Origin: Alteromonas macleodii
GTDB taxonomy: Bacteria > Pseudomonadota > Gammaproteobacteria > Enterobacterales > Alteromonadaceae
Length of the DNA: 64,000 nt
Direction of reading: 5' to 3'
Assembly: GCF_903772925.1 (NCBI RefSeq)
Contig: NZ_LR812090.1
Span: 1,384,333 to 1,448,332, forward strand
The notes beneath the pieces were generated by a model, which saw nothing but the letters and a program-made list of their open reading frames with translations, did no database searches and was not told the DNA's origin. Of this stretch, positions 26,982 to 35,346 are shown piece by piece (within the stretch, counting starts at the first letter, position 1; the number at the start of each line of letters is the position of its first letter). The translations under genes and the position numbers were made by a program.

Positions 26982-27629
26982 GTGAAAGCCATTTTATTCG
27001 ACCACGACGGTACGTTAATCGACTCAGAAATGACGCATTTTGAGTTATGGAAAACCATGCTTGCGGATATGGGCAAAGAATTAACATTCGATTATTACCA
27101 CACGCGTATGGCTGGTATCTCAGTAATGAACAATGCTAGCGATATCATTCGAGACTTTTCGCTTGCTTTGACGCCCAAGGAGCTATTTGAGAAGAGAAGG
27201 GCGCTGACACTACAGTTTTTACAGCGCCAAGCATTTCCGTTAATGCGTGGCGCAAAAGAAGCCCTTGTGTTCTGTAAATCTCATGGCTTGCGCGTAGCTA
27301 TAATAACGGGAGGCGCCCGTTTAGCGGTTGAGAAGACAGTGTCTTTCTATGGTGTAGAAGATATTGTTGAGTGTATCGTTTCTTCTGATGACGTAGTTAA
27401 AGGTAAACCGTCACCTGATTGCTATTTAGCAGCCCTATCCCAAATGCAATTGGCACCACATGAAGTTATGGCAGTTGAAGATACCGAATTTGGTCTGCAA
27501 GCTGCCGTTAGTGCGGGAATTAAAACAGTGGCTATACCCACACCCTTGTCGGCTAATCATGATTTTTCTAGAGCAGCGGGCGTGTATGAAAATCTTGAGG
27601 ACTGGGCAGCATCGCTGCCCCAGAGGTGA
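26982..27629 (+). CDS. HAD-superfamily phosphatase (beta-phosphoglucomutase-like)
   Basis: About 215 residues. HAD motif I FDHDGTLID carries the nucleophile and acid Asp, motif II is in VAIITGG, motif III Lys in VVKGKPSPDCY and motif IV in AVEDTEFGLQAA. The helical cap after motif I places it with the phosphoglycolate phosphatase / beta-phosphoglucomutase group; substrate unknown. GTG at 26982 is used; a GTG at 26973 is also in frame. A 12-codon frame (26950-26985, MSFELVLRCVP) ends with a TGA that overlaps the GTG, so translation may be coupled. Confidence 0.85.
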   Translation: MKAILFDHDGTLIDSEMTHFELWKTMLADMGKELTFDYYHTRMAGISVMNNASDIIRDFSLALTPKELFEKRRALTLQFLQRQAFPLMRGAKEALVFCKSHGLRVAIITGGARLAVEKTVSFYGVEDIVECIVSSDDVVKGKPSPDCYLAALSQMQLAPHEVMAVEDTEFGLQAAVSAGIKTVAIPTPLSANHDFSRAAGVYENLEDWAASLPQR

Positions 27630-27694
27630 GGAGAGCATCGCTGTCAGATATATAAATGGAAGCCTCGCTGCCCTAACAGTAAATAGAGCAGCGA

Positions 27695-28849
27695 TTATGC
27701 CGTCATTCGCTTATCTTCTTTCTGCGCATTCATATTCTGTTTCAAACGAGCAGGGAAGGGCAATGTAAGTAAAGGTCGTTTTGCTTTCGCCTCTTTATCT
27801 TTAACCTCTTCAATATTCTTCGCAACACGAATATTATCGCTGCCTAACGTTTCGGCTTCGTTCTCTTTGATAAGTACCGCAGCAGCTTCGCTTTCAAATT
27901 CAGCTTCTGATGCGCTTTCTGCTTCTAGAAAAGCAATACCTGCCTTTTTGCCTAAGTTGTAATCGTGACGAAGCTGCGCATCAGTGCTGCCTAACAGCTT
28001 ACTTTGAAGTTTGTTAGGTGCAAAAATTTGAATGACCTCAACCCCTTCTGGTGGATTTTCGATAAACGCTAATTCTTTTTGATACGCATGTTCGTGTTGC
28101 AGCAAATAGTCGATAGTTTTTGGGCAGGTACCCGTTGCACACATCACTGCACTTAGCTTTTGTAGCCAAGGTGATTGTGCTTGAAAGCCCTCGTCCACTG
28201 TTCTAATCACTACGATTTTTGTAGCGCCGCGGTTATAAGCCTCAGTTACAGGTAAAGGTGCGGCTAAACCACCATCTAAGTAAAAATCGGTATTGGCAGC
28301 TTGCTTGGCCTCAATTTCAGTGTGAAGCGGAACACCTTGTTTGTATAACAAGGGCAGTGCGCTTGATGCTTTAATCAATTCAACCCAGTTGTTTTGGCTT
28401 TTCATAGGGTTTAGAAAATATGCTTTTCTATCTCTAGCGTTCGTAGCCGTAAACAGTATTTCTCTATCTGCCACGTTGCTTTTAGCAGTATCTAAATCTA
28501 GCAAACGGTTCGCTTCTTGGGTTTTATCAAAGTACCAGTCTAAATCGACGATATGTTTGCCCATTAAACCGCGGCCCATCTGAAAGAAACGCTTGTGTCG
28601 AGTTAAGCCGCGAATAAGGCGTTTTGCATAGCCTTTTTGACGTGCAACAAAGCTTGTTAAGTTTTGCGAGCCTGCCGATGTGCCAATGAGGATATCGAAG
28701 GGGTCGTGACCTGCATCTAACCATGTATCAAGTACACCTGCTGTGAAAATACCGCGTTGACCGCCACCTTCTGCGACTAAAGCAACTTTGCTATTAGCAG
28801 AATTTTCAGCGTTACGAGCATTAGTTGACGCAAGTTCTTGACCGAACAT
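27695..28849 (-). CDS. Patatin-like phospholipase
   Basis: A 384-residue protein with the patatin catalytic layout: oxyanion-hole segment VAEGGGQRGIFTAGVL (about 28-43), nucleophile elbow GTSAG (about 58-62) and the catalytic Asp in DGGLAAPLPV (about 213). It resembles the YjjU subgroup of patatin-like proteins. The C-terminal 70 residues are Glu/Ala-rich and low in complexity. No signal peptide. It is predicted to hydrolyse acyl ester bonds of lipids. It is monocistronic and ends 66 nt from the HAD gene end (convergent). Confidence 0.88.
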   Translation of the reverse strand: MFGQELASTNARNAENSANSKVALVAEGGGQRGIFTAGVLDTWLDAGHDPFDILIGTSAGSQNLTSFVARQKGYAKRLIRGLTRHKRFFQMGRGLMGKHIVDLDWYFDKTQEANRLLDLDTAKSNVADREILFTATNARDRKAYFLNPMKSQNNWVELIKASSALPLLYKQGVPLHTEIEAKQAANTDFYLDGGLAAPLPVTEAYNRGATKIVVIRTVDEGFQAQSPWLQKLSAVMCATGTCPKTIDYLLQHEHAYQKELAFIENPPEGVEVIQIFAPNKLQSKLLGSTDAQLRHDYNLGKKAGIAFLEAESASEAEFESEAAAVLIKENEAETLGSDNIRVAKNIEEVKDKEAKAKRPLLTLPFPARLKQNMNAQKEDKRMTA

Positions 28850-29067
28850 GATGACCCTCTATTTGACGATATATAAGTTGACTACTTGGTCTTATTGTAG
28901 GGAGATCATTTGTCAGGGGAAAATTGAAAGATTGAATCAAACTAATAGGAAATAACTGATACAAAACGCTTTTTGTTACTAGTGTGTGATTTTTATGTTT
29001 ACATTTTGATTATTGCGAAGCAGTCTAACTAAATAGCAGAAAGTTAGGCATTATAGGAAAAACATCA

Positions 29068-30084
29068 ATGGATATCGTGGTGTTAGGCGCTGGTAGTATT
29101 GGTTGTTACGTTGCGGGTTGTTTGTTGGCGTCCGGCCCTGCATTCAACAGTTCAAATACGCTTACGCTGGTTGGGCGACAGCGATTATACGACGACATCG
29201 TAGCAAATGGCTTGAAAGTTACAGATTGGCAGGGCCGCAATCAAATGAACGATGCTCATCACGTCAATTTTACATTAAATAACGATAGCTTAGCTAATGC
29301 AGATATCATTCTACTATGTGTTAAAAGCCAAGATACTAAAAGTGCTGCCAACATAATTAATCAATGTGCGAAGCCTGACGCGCTTATAATCAGTCTGCAA
29401 AACGGTGTGGGCAATGCTGACTTATTACGCCAACATTTAATACACGCAGTCGTTGCAGGCATGGTGCCATTTAACGTTTTTTACAAAGGAAAGGGGCACT
29501 TTCATTGTGGTACAGAGGGGAATTTAGCTTTAGAAGATCCCTATAATCACTGTGAAGAGTTGGTGAAGGCGCTTGAAAACGCTTCGCTGCCTGTGACTGT
29601 TTACAGTGACATGGCCGCTGTACAGTATGGCAAGCTTATTATGAATTTAAATAACGCGGTCAATGCATTGTCAGGTATACCGCTTAAATCTCAGCTAGGG
29701 AACCGTCAATACAGGCTGGTAATGGCAAAAGTATTGTCCGAGGCGCTGACAGTGCTAAATGCCGAAGGAATAAAACCTGCACGTACTGGGAAGGTTATCC
29801 CCAAACTTATGCCGACAATCATGAAACTGCCTAACTTTCTGTTTAAGGCGGTTGCTGCTTCGACGCTTAAAATCGACCCCGAAGCACGCTCTTCCATGTA
29901 TGAAGATTTGGTACTAGGAAGGCGTACTGAAATAGATTACTTGAACGGTGAGATAGTTAGGTTAGGCAAAAAACATCACATTGCTACACCAATAAATAGC
30001 CATATTGTTGAACTAATTAAACAAAGTGAGATAGCACAAAAAGGAAGTCCTCACTTACCAGCCAACGCGCTATTGAACAACTAA
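29068..30084 (+). CDS. Ketopantoate reductase family protein (PanE-like)
   Basis: 338 residues with an N-terminal Rossmann motif VVLGAGSIGCYVAG (about 4-17), LLCVKSQDT and SLQNGVGNADLL, followed by the ApbA/PanE C-terminal helical domain with the Lys in KLIMNLNNAVNALSG. The family reduces 2-dehydropantoate to pantoate with NADPH. Distant relatives with other substrates exist, so panE is not assigned firmly. ATG at 29068 has a GGAAAAA site upstream. The gene stands alone. Confidence 0.82.
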   Translation: MDIVVLGAGSIGCYVAGCLLASGPAFNSSNTLTLVGRQRLYDDIVANGLKVTDWQGRNQMNDAHHVNFTLNNDSLANADIILLCVKSQDTKSAANIINQCAKPDALIISLQNGVGNADLLRQHLIHAVVAGMVPFNVFYKGKGHFHCGTEGNLALEDPYNHCEELVKALENASLPVTVYSDMAAVQYGKLIMNLNNAVNALSGIPLKSQLGNRQYRLVMAKVLSEALTVLNAEGIKPARTGKVIPKLMPTIMKLPNFLFKAVAASTLKIDPEARSSMYEDLVLGRRTEIDYLNGEIVRLGKKHHIATPINSHIVELIKQSEIAQKGSPHLPANALLNN

Positions 30085-30140
30085 AGAGTACAGATGGCCT
30101 TTACATAGAAGAGCGCTATATTGCTAAAGAATCATTAAAT

Positions 30141-30188
30141 ATTTCATTTTTATGTCACTTTTGTGTCAGCACTCTTGATTCTTATACT
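30141..30188 (+). promoter_or_regulatory. Triple Pho-box-like repeat and -10 before the porin gene
   Basis: Three 7-bp direct repeats spaced by exactly 4 bp: ATTTCAT (30141-30147), ATGTCAC (30152-30158) and GTGTCAG (30163-30169). The second and third match the PhoB half-site CTGTCAT at five of seven positions each. A -10 TATACT lies at 30183-30188. The 11-bp period and placement at the -35 site fit a PhoB-activated promoter for the OprP/OprO-type porin. Confidence 0.65.
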
Positions 30189-30233
30189 AAAGTATATATC
30201 CTGCGCACAAATTTCCGTGATACGTAGTGTGTT

Positions 30234-31460
30234 TTGCTTTACCAATATCGTTTTTCTTTGTGCCTTATATCAACTGTTTTTTTAGCGTCATTTTTTTCCT
30301 CGGCCGCTTTAGCGATTGAGGTAGGTGCCGAGCAAGAGTCTTACGAGACCTCGCCCGCTTACAATGGCGACGGTCTAGTGTTTCAAAGTGACAACAACGG
30401 CTTTTCGTTGCGCGCTCGAGGGCGAGTGCAGTTTCGCTATGCCAACCCTGGCATTGGCCAACCAACTGAACTTGCCGACTTTGACTACAACGCTGGAAAT
30501 CAATTCGGTATTAACAGGGCGCGAGTTAAATTAGACGGTCACATTGCTATGCCGTGGATTAACTACGCTGTGGAATACGATGCCGTCGATCAGCGTACGC
30601 TAAGTGCAACCCTCGCCTTTGAAAAGTATGACGCGCTTCGGTTTAAGTTTGGTCAGTGGAAAGTTGAATATTCCAGAGAGCGAAGCGTAAGCAGCGGCGG
30701 TCAACAAATGATGGATCGCTCTATCATCAATAGAATATTTACACTAGACAGGCAAATGGGCGCATCTATTTACGGTCATATCGATAACGGCGGCGCTGCT
30801 AATTTCAATTACTGGGCAGGTGTGTTTAATGGTTCAGGTCGTGGGGACTATAGTAATCATGATGGTGAGGCCATGTATTCGGGTCGTCTGCAGTGGAATT
30901 TTTTAGGTAAAGAAGTCGGTTTTAAAAATAGCGACATTGCACGTTCATCTACTCCGAAAGCCGCGATAGCTATCGCAGGGGCTAAATTTAAAAGTCAATT
31001 CACGCGTTTCTCTTCTTCTGGTGCAGGAAATCTAACCAATTTTGATGAAGGTGAAATTGAAGGGCAGTACGATATTCAGCAGTTTTTGATTGACGGCGCA
31101 TACTTTTACCAAGGCTTTAACGCGCAGGCAGAATATCACGAAAAGAAAATCGTGGACGTAGCGAATGACAACATCAAAACAACATTGCGCGGATATTACG
31201 TTCAAGCAGGTTACTTTTTAAATGGGTCATTAAGCTGGTGGCCGAAGCCTTTAGAAATTGCTGTCCGCTATGCTACTTATTCACCTAATACTAGCGAGAA
31301 AGACGAAGAGTTTTACGAAAAGTCACTGGCACTTAATTGGTTTTTTAAAGGTCACGACAACAAACTTACTGCGCAGGTAAGCAGAATTTCTCTTGATCAG
31401 TTCGACAATGAAGTCGGCGATAGCACAATCTATTCACTTCAATGGGATATAAGTTTCTAG
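30234..31460 (+). CDS. Phosphate-selective (OprP/OprO-type) porin
   Basis: A 408-residue outer-membrane beta-barrel: a signal peptide ending near SSAALA, then NGFSLRARGRVQFRYANPG, INRARVKLDGHIAMPWINYAVEYD, FGQWKVEYSRERSVSSGGQQMMDRS and a terminal aromatic strand ending WDISF. These segments are typical of the porin O/P family. The only in-frame start near the signal is TTG at 30234, since an in-frame stop lies at 30225. The upstream Pho-box-like repeats suggest induction by phosphate starvation. It probably carries phosphate or polyphosphate anions; selectivity is not proven. Confidence 0.85.
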   Translation: MLYQYRFSLCLISTVFLASFFSSAALAIEVGAEQESYETSPAYNGDGLVFQSDNNGFSLRARGRVQFRYANPGIGQPTELADFDYNAGNQFGINRARVKLDGHIAMPWINYAVEYDAVDQRTLSATLAFEKYDALRFKFGQWKVEYSRERSVSSGGQQMMDRSIINRIFTLDRQMGASIYGHIDNGGAANFNYWAGVFNGSGRGDYSNHDGEAMYSGRLQWNFLGKEVGFKNSDIARSSTPKAAIAIAGAKFKSQFTRFSSSGAGNLTNFDEGEIEGQYDIQQFLIDGAYFYQGFNAQAEYHEKKIVDVANDNIKTTLRGYYVQAGYFLNGSLSWWPKPLEIAVRYATYSPNTSEKDEEFYEKSLALNWFFKGHDNKLTAQVSRISLDQFDNEVGDSTIYSLQWDISF

Positions 31461-31467
31461 CCTTGCA

Positions 31468-31490
31468 CACGGCAAAAACGGCCGTGCTTT
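31468..31490 (+). terminator. Hairpin after the porin gene
   Basis: CACGGC (31468-31473) and GCCGTG (31481-31486) around AAAAACG, followed by CTTTGCATTTT. A moderate terminator 8 nt after the stop. Confidence 0.6.
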
Positions 31491-31602
31491 GCATTTTCCG
31501 TAACGGCTTAACCCAGCGAACAGAGTTATGTCTGTATGGTCGACTCGATAATGATTAGTGCTATGATACTGTCAAATTCGCTTATCGCTAGGCATAACAC
31601 TC

Positions 31603-31962
31603 ATGCAGGAAAGTACCAAACTTAACTATGTTGAATTTGCATCCCTTGATCTAGAACGTTCAAAAGCCTTTTTCGAAAATGCTTTTAACTGGAGCTTTAC
31701 TGACTACGGTAGTGAGTATAGTGCCTTTAGTAATTCAGGGTTAGAGGGTGGCATATTCGCAGCGGAACGAGTTTCAAAAGCAGAGAGCGGGGCGCCCTTG
31801 TTAGTACTTTATGCCGTTAACATTGCTAAAGCACAACATAATGTAGAAAGCGCGGGCGGAACAATTACTAAACCCTTATTTGATTTTCCCGGTGGGTGCC
31901 GTTTTCATTTTGTAGAGCCTGGCGGCAATGAACTTGCTGTTTGGTCTGAGTCGGCTAACTAG
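31603..31962 (+). CDS. VOC-superfamily (glyoxalase-like) protein
   Basis: A 119-residue single-module VOC protein: NYVEFASLDLERSKAFFENAFNWSF at the start, LLVLYAVNIAKAQHNVESAGG in the middle and GGCRFHFVEPGGNELAVWSE at the end, with the metal-site-like Glu and His positions. The form resembles small antibiotic-resistance or glyoxalase-like proteins, but no substrate can be read. ATG at 31603 has no strong ribosome site. It is monocistronic, between the porin and the convergent asd gene. Confidence 0.82.
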   Translation: MQESTKLNYVEFASLDLERSKAFFENAFNWSFTDYGSEYSAFSNSGLEGGIFAAERVSKAESGAPLLVLYAVNIAKAQHNVESAGGTITKPLFDFPGGCRFHFVEPGGNELAVWSESAN

Positions 31963-32015
31963 AATCATACTCTTTTCTATTGTTTTACGTACATTACGAA
32001 GAATACTAGAAATAA

Positions 32016-32050
32016 AAAACGCCTTACTAGTCACTGGTAAGGCGTTTTAT
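32016..32050. terminator. Bidirectional terminator between the VOC gene and asd
   Basis: AAAACGCCTTAC and GTAAGGCGTTTT form a 12-bp stem with a 9-nt loop, A-rich on the left and T-rich on the right, so it can end transcription from both converging genes. Confidence 0.88.
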
Positions 32051-32073
32051 GATTTACTAAGTAAAACTAAGTA

Positions 32074-33198
32074 TTAGTTTTGCTCAAGCACAATGCGCAA
32101 CATTCTGCGAAGTGGCTCTGCAGCACCCCACAAAAGCTGATCGCCAACGGTGAACGCTGAGATATACTCAGGGCCCATATTAAGCTTGCGAATTCGACCT
32201 ACTGGGATAGACAGGGTACCGGTAACCTTGGCTGGCGTGAGTTCCTGCATAGTTACTTCACGATCATCAGACACGACTTTTACCCAATCATTGTGTTTCG
32301 CTAAGATTTCTTCAATCTCGCTAACTGGTAAGTCTTTTTTAAGCTTAAGCGTAATCGCTTGGCTGTGACATCGCATGGCACCAACGCGTACACAAATACC
32401 GTCGATAGGCACTTCACTGCCATTAATACCCAAAATCTTGTTAGCTTCGGCTTGGGCTTTCCACTCTTCGCGGCTTTGTCCAGATGGAAGCTGGGAATCG
32501 ATATACGGAATTAAGCTTCCTGCAAGAGGAACGCCGAACTGCTCACTAGGGTATTCTGAGCTACGAATAAATTCAGCAACTTGCTGATCGATATCCAATA
32601 TAGCGGTAGCCGGATCTTCCACTTTGTCTTTAACATTGCTATGAATAGCGCCCATTTGGCTAATAAGTTCACGCATATGCTTAGCGCCCGAACCTGAAGC
32701 CGCTTGGTAGGTCATCGGTGATGCCCATTCAACAAGGTCTTGTTCAAATAAGCCGCCTAGAGCCAACAGCATAAGTGACACTGTGCAGTTTCCGCCGACG
32801 TATGTACGAATACCTTTTTCAATGCCACTATCAATTTCTTTACGGTTCACTGGGTCTAGTACAATAATCGCATCGTCTTTCATGCGAAGGGCCGACGCTG
32901 CGTCAATCCAATAGCCATTCCAGCCAGACGCGCGAAGATCATCATAAACGGCTTTCGTGTAATCACCGCCCTGACAAGTAATAATAATATCTTGTTTTGA
33001 TAGCGCCTCGATGTCGTGCGCATCTTCTAAAACACCTGCATCTTTGCCAGCAAAGTTTGGCGCTGCAATACCCTTTTGAGAGGTGGTAAAAAAGGTGGGC
33101 TCAATGTGCGCGAAATCTTGCTCTTCTTGCATGCGCTGCATTAATACTGAGCCAACCATACCGCGCCAGCCCACTAAACCTACTTTTTGTTGTGACAT
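32074..33198 (-). CDS. asd: Aspartate-semialdehyde dehydrogenase
   Basis: 374 residues. Asd reduces aspartyl phosphate to the semialdehyde for lysine/diaminopimelate, threonine and methionine synthesis. Motifs: N-terminal [19 protein letters not shown] (NADP binding), catalytic Cys in [10 protein letters not shown] (about 135), and [16 protein letters not shown] with the active-site His. I start at ATG 33198 ([10 protein letters not shown]) because the upstream in-frame 25 residues are unlike Asd. Length matches the gammaproteobacterial enzyme (E. coli 367). Confidence 0.96.
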   Translation of the reverse strand: MSQQKVGLVGWRGMVGSVLMQRMQEEQDFAHIEPTFFTTSQKGIAAPNFAGKDAGVLEDAHDIEALSKQDIIITCQGGDYTKAVYDDLRASGWNGYWIDAASALRMKDDAIIVLDPVNRKEIDSGIEKGIRTYVGGNCTVSLMLLALGGLFEQDLVEWASPMTYQAASGSGAKHMRELISQMGAIHSNVKDKVEDPATAILDIDQQVAEFIRSSEYPSEQFGVPLAGSLIPYIDSQLPSGQSREEWKAQAEANKILGINGSEVPIDGICVRVGAMRCHSQAITLKLKKDLPVSEIEEILAKHNDWVKVVSDDREVTMQELTPAKVTGTLSIPVGRIRKLNMGPEYISAFTVGDQLLWGAAEPLRRMLRIVLEQN

Positions 33199-33612
33199 TA
33201 AATTGAGAACCCTTGTTACTAAAATGAAAAGTACCTCATCATATGTATGTTGAAACCACGCGCAGTACACCACAATTCGAAAATGGATAAGGCTACCTGC
33301 ATAGCATACATAGGATGGCGAACGCCTCGCTCGAAAGCCGGCGTAATACCTGTCGTTTTTATTTTTGTTCCCGCAGTCTAAGTGTTATTGAAGTCGCTGG
33401 CTAGATGGTTTTTATAAATTATCTATCGCTGATATAAGCATTTTAAACAGTATTAAAACGAAAGCTGTTGATTATATAGATTACATTGAAACAGCTTTAA
33501 GCAATGACACCATTATCAGTCTTCTACTTCACTGATAATGTAAACTAAAGCAGGTTGATTGGTATAAGTCGCTTGCATTGAGTTTTGGGCTTTATTTACG
33601 GCAGAGTATGAG
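33199..33612. other. Divergent intergenic region between asd and an SDR gene
   Basis: About 410 nt without a convincing gene. The one clear structure is the perfect 10-bp inverted repeat at 33511-33540. I see no lysine riboswitch or other known leader in front of asd. Confidence 0.5.
33511..33540. repeat. Perfect 10-bp inverted repeat before the SDR gene
   Basis: CATTATCAGT (33511-33520) and ACTGATAATG (33531-33540) with a 10-nt spacer, ending 72 nt before the ATG at 33613. There is no T-tract. It may be an operator for a dimeric regulator or a leader hairpin. Confidence 0.55.
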
Positions 33613-34413
33613 ATGAAGACGATATTGATAACTGGGGCGACTGACGGCATCGGTCTAGAAACAGCAAAAATGTTAGCCAAAGAAGGACATACCCTTTTTT
33701 TACACGGCAGAAGCCAAGGTAAATTAGATAATGTTAAAGGCGCATTAGAAGCGCAATTTCCCGAAAACAGCATCACTGTTCTTCAGGCTGATTTATCGTT
33801 GTTCGACGACGTTAAAAAACTTGCCGTAGAGTTAAAAGCAAACACCGACCGTTTAGACATACTTATCAATAACGCAGGTGTTTTTTCCATAGAAAACCCT
33901 ATTACTGCTGCGGGATTAGATGCTCGGTTCATGGTTAACACTATCGCGCCCTATATGCTTACCCTGTCCCTTGTAGATGTTATGGATGAGCACAGTCGTG
34001 TGATAAACGTCTCTTCTGCTGCACAAGCGCCAGTGAACTTTGCTGCCCTAAGAGGTGAAACTCAACTTTCGGATGGCGCAGCTTATGCGCAGAGTAAGTT
34101 GGGTATTACTATGTGGACAGCTTATCTTGGGGAAAAGTGTCGGTTGAATGGACCTAAGATGGTTTCGGTGAACCCTAAGTCTTTATTAGGTAGTAAAATG
34201 GTTAAAGATGCCTATGGTATTGCAGGTGGCGATTTAAAAGAGGGAGCTAAAATATTTATTGAGGCAGCACTATCTGAACGTTTTGCTAACGTCGCTGGCG
34301 ATTACTTTGACAATGACCATAATACTTTTGCATCTCCACACCCTTTCGCTAGTTATTCAACGAATAGACAAGCATTGATATCAGAACTTGAAGCAATTAT
34401 TTCCGCTAACTAG
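33613..34413 (+). CDS. Short-chain dehydrogenase/reductase
   Basis: A 266-residue SDR: TGATDGIGLETAK (about 7-19), NNAG (about 87-90), INVSSAAQ with the catalytic Ser and YAQSKLG (Tyr/Lys about 159-163). The form is closest to the retinol-dehydrogenase/WWOX-like SDRs; substrate unknown. ATG at 33613 follows a weak GAG site. It is monocistronic, and downstream lies a 265-nt region with a strong palindrome before the cytochrome gene. Confidence 0.85.
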   Translation: MKTILITGATDGIGLETAKMLAKEGHTLFLHGRSQGKLDNVKGALEAQFPENSITVLQADLSLFDDVKKLAVELKANTDRLDILINNAGVFSIENPITAAGLDARFMVNTIAPYMLTLSLVDVMDEHSRVINVSSAAQAPVNFAALRGETQLSDGAAYAQSKLGITMWTAYLGEKCRLNGPKMVSVNPKSLLGSKMVKDAYGIAGGDLKEGAKIFIEAALSERFANVAGDYFDNDHNTFASPHPFASYSTNRQALISELEAIISAN

Positions 34414-34463
34414 CTATGTTTTTTGGCAGCGCTAAACGCGCGCCACCGACAAATTAGACGCGG

Positions 34464-34487
34464 TAAGGGGAGTTCCGGCCCCCTTAT
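34464..34487. repeat. Hairpin after the SDR gene
   Basis: TAAGGGG (34464-34470) and CCCCTTA around a GAGTTCCGGC-type loop. No T-tract follows, so it is a weak terminator candidate at best. Confidence 0.35.
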
Positions 34488-34584
34488 ACTCATATCCATC
34501 ACAATGAATCTTCACTTGCTTCAAAAGCGCTCTCGAAATTGTTGGCCTCGAATTTGCTGCTCGAATTTACTTTAGTGCCTTTAG

Positions 34585-34613
34585 ATAATTCCTTACAATG
34601 TGTAAGGAATTAT
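34585..34613. promoter_or_regulatory. Perfect 13-bp inverted repeat upstream of cytochrome b561 gene
   Basis: ATAATTCCTTACA (34585-34597) and TGTAAGGAATTAT (34601-34613) with a 3-nt spacer, ending 65 nt before the ATG at 34679. Size and symmetry suit a dimeric repressor operator. The core TTCCTTACA-N3-TGTAAGGAA does not match a regulator I can name with certainty. Confidence 0.6.
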
Positions 34614-34678
34614 AAAGTGCCAAGATACGCTTTATGGAAAACGTAGTTCTTGGTATGAACAATTAAAGTGAGAAAAGC

Positions 34679-35245
34679 ATGCAGTACGATAGTCATAACA
34701 AATTTGCTACCACTACGGTAATTCTTCATTGGCTGGTGGGATTAACCATTATAGGGTTACTTGCCACAGGCATTTATATGACAGAGAACAATGTCTACGA
34801 GCTATTTAGTTGGCATAAGGCATTTGGGTTTCTTGTGCTAATAGTCGCTATAATCCGCGTTATATGGCGAATGAAAAATGGTTGGCCCAGTCCTGCATCG
34901 AACTACAAGCCAATTGAGCACAAGCTTGCATCTATCGTTCATTGGGTTTTGATCATAGCTACCTTATTAATGCCTATTTCAGGGTTGATGACCTCAGTAT
35001 TGGGTGGTCACGGCCTATCCGTGTTCGGATTAGAAGTATTTGCTCAAAACTTTAGCGTAGATGACCCAGAAAAAACCTTACCGATTAATTATGAGTTATC
35101 GAAGTTAGGAGGCACTATTCACTTCTATCTCGGCTATACCGTCATTGTTGCTTTATTGCTACACATTGCTGGCGCACTTAAGCACCACATTATTGACAAA
35201 GACGGTACGTTGAAGCGTATGCTGGGCAAAACAATTAATGAATAA
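34679..35245 (+). CDS. Cytochrome b561-family protein
   Basis: A 188-residue inner-membrane protein with four TM helices and conserved His ligands: ILHWLVGLTIIGLLATGIYM (His about 18), FSWHKAFGFLVLIVAIIRVIW (His about 44), VHWVLIIATLLMPISG (His about 86) and FYLGYTVIVALLLHIAGALKHH (His about 158-165). This is the bacterial CybB type, which passes electrons from quinol. ATG at 34679 has GTGAGAAA upstream. It is monocistronic, with a strong palindrome upstream that may control it. Confidence 0.9.
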   Translation: MQYDSHNKFATTTVILHWLVGLTIIGLLATGIYMTENNVYELFSWHKAFGFLVLIVAIIRVIWRMKNGWPSPASNYKPIEHKLASIVHWVLIIATLLMPISGLMTSVLGGHGLSVFGLEVFAQNFSVDDPEKTLPINYELSKLGGTIHFYLGYTVIVALLLHIAGALKHHIIDKDGTLKRMLGKTINE

Positions 35246-35310
35246 AGTGTGAAACACTTAAATTCTTCTTTATAGCGCAGCATTGAGTTAGAAACTCAAA
35301 GCTGAAAGGA

Positions 35311-35342
35311 AAGCCGAGTTAATAAATAACTCGGCTTTTTTT
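35311..35342. terminator. Bidirectional terminator between cytochrome b561 and the oxygenase gene
   Basis: AAGCCGAGTTA (35311-35321) and TAACTCGGCTT (35327-35337) followed by T residues; it lies between two convergent genes. Confidence 0.9.
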
Positions 35343-35346
35343 CGTA

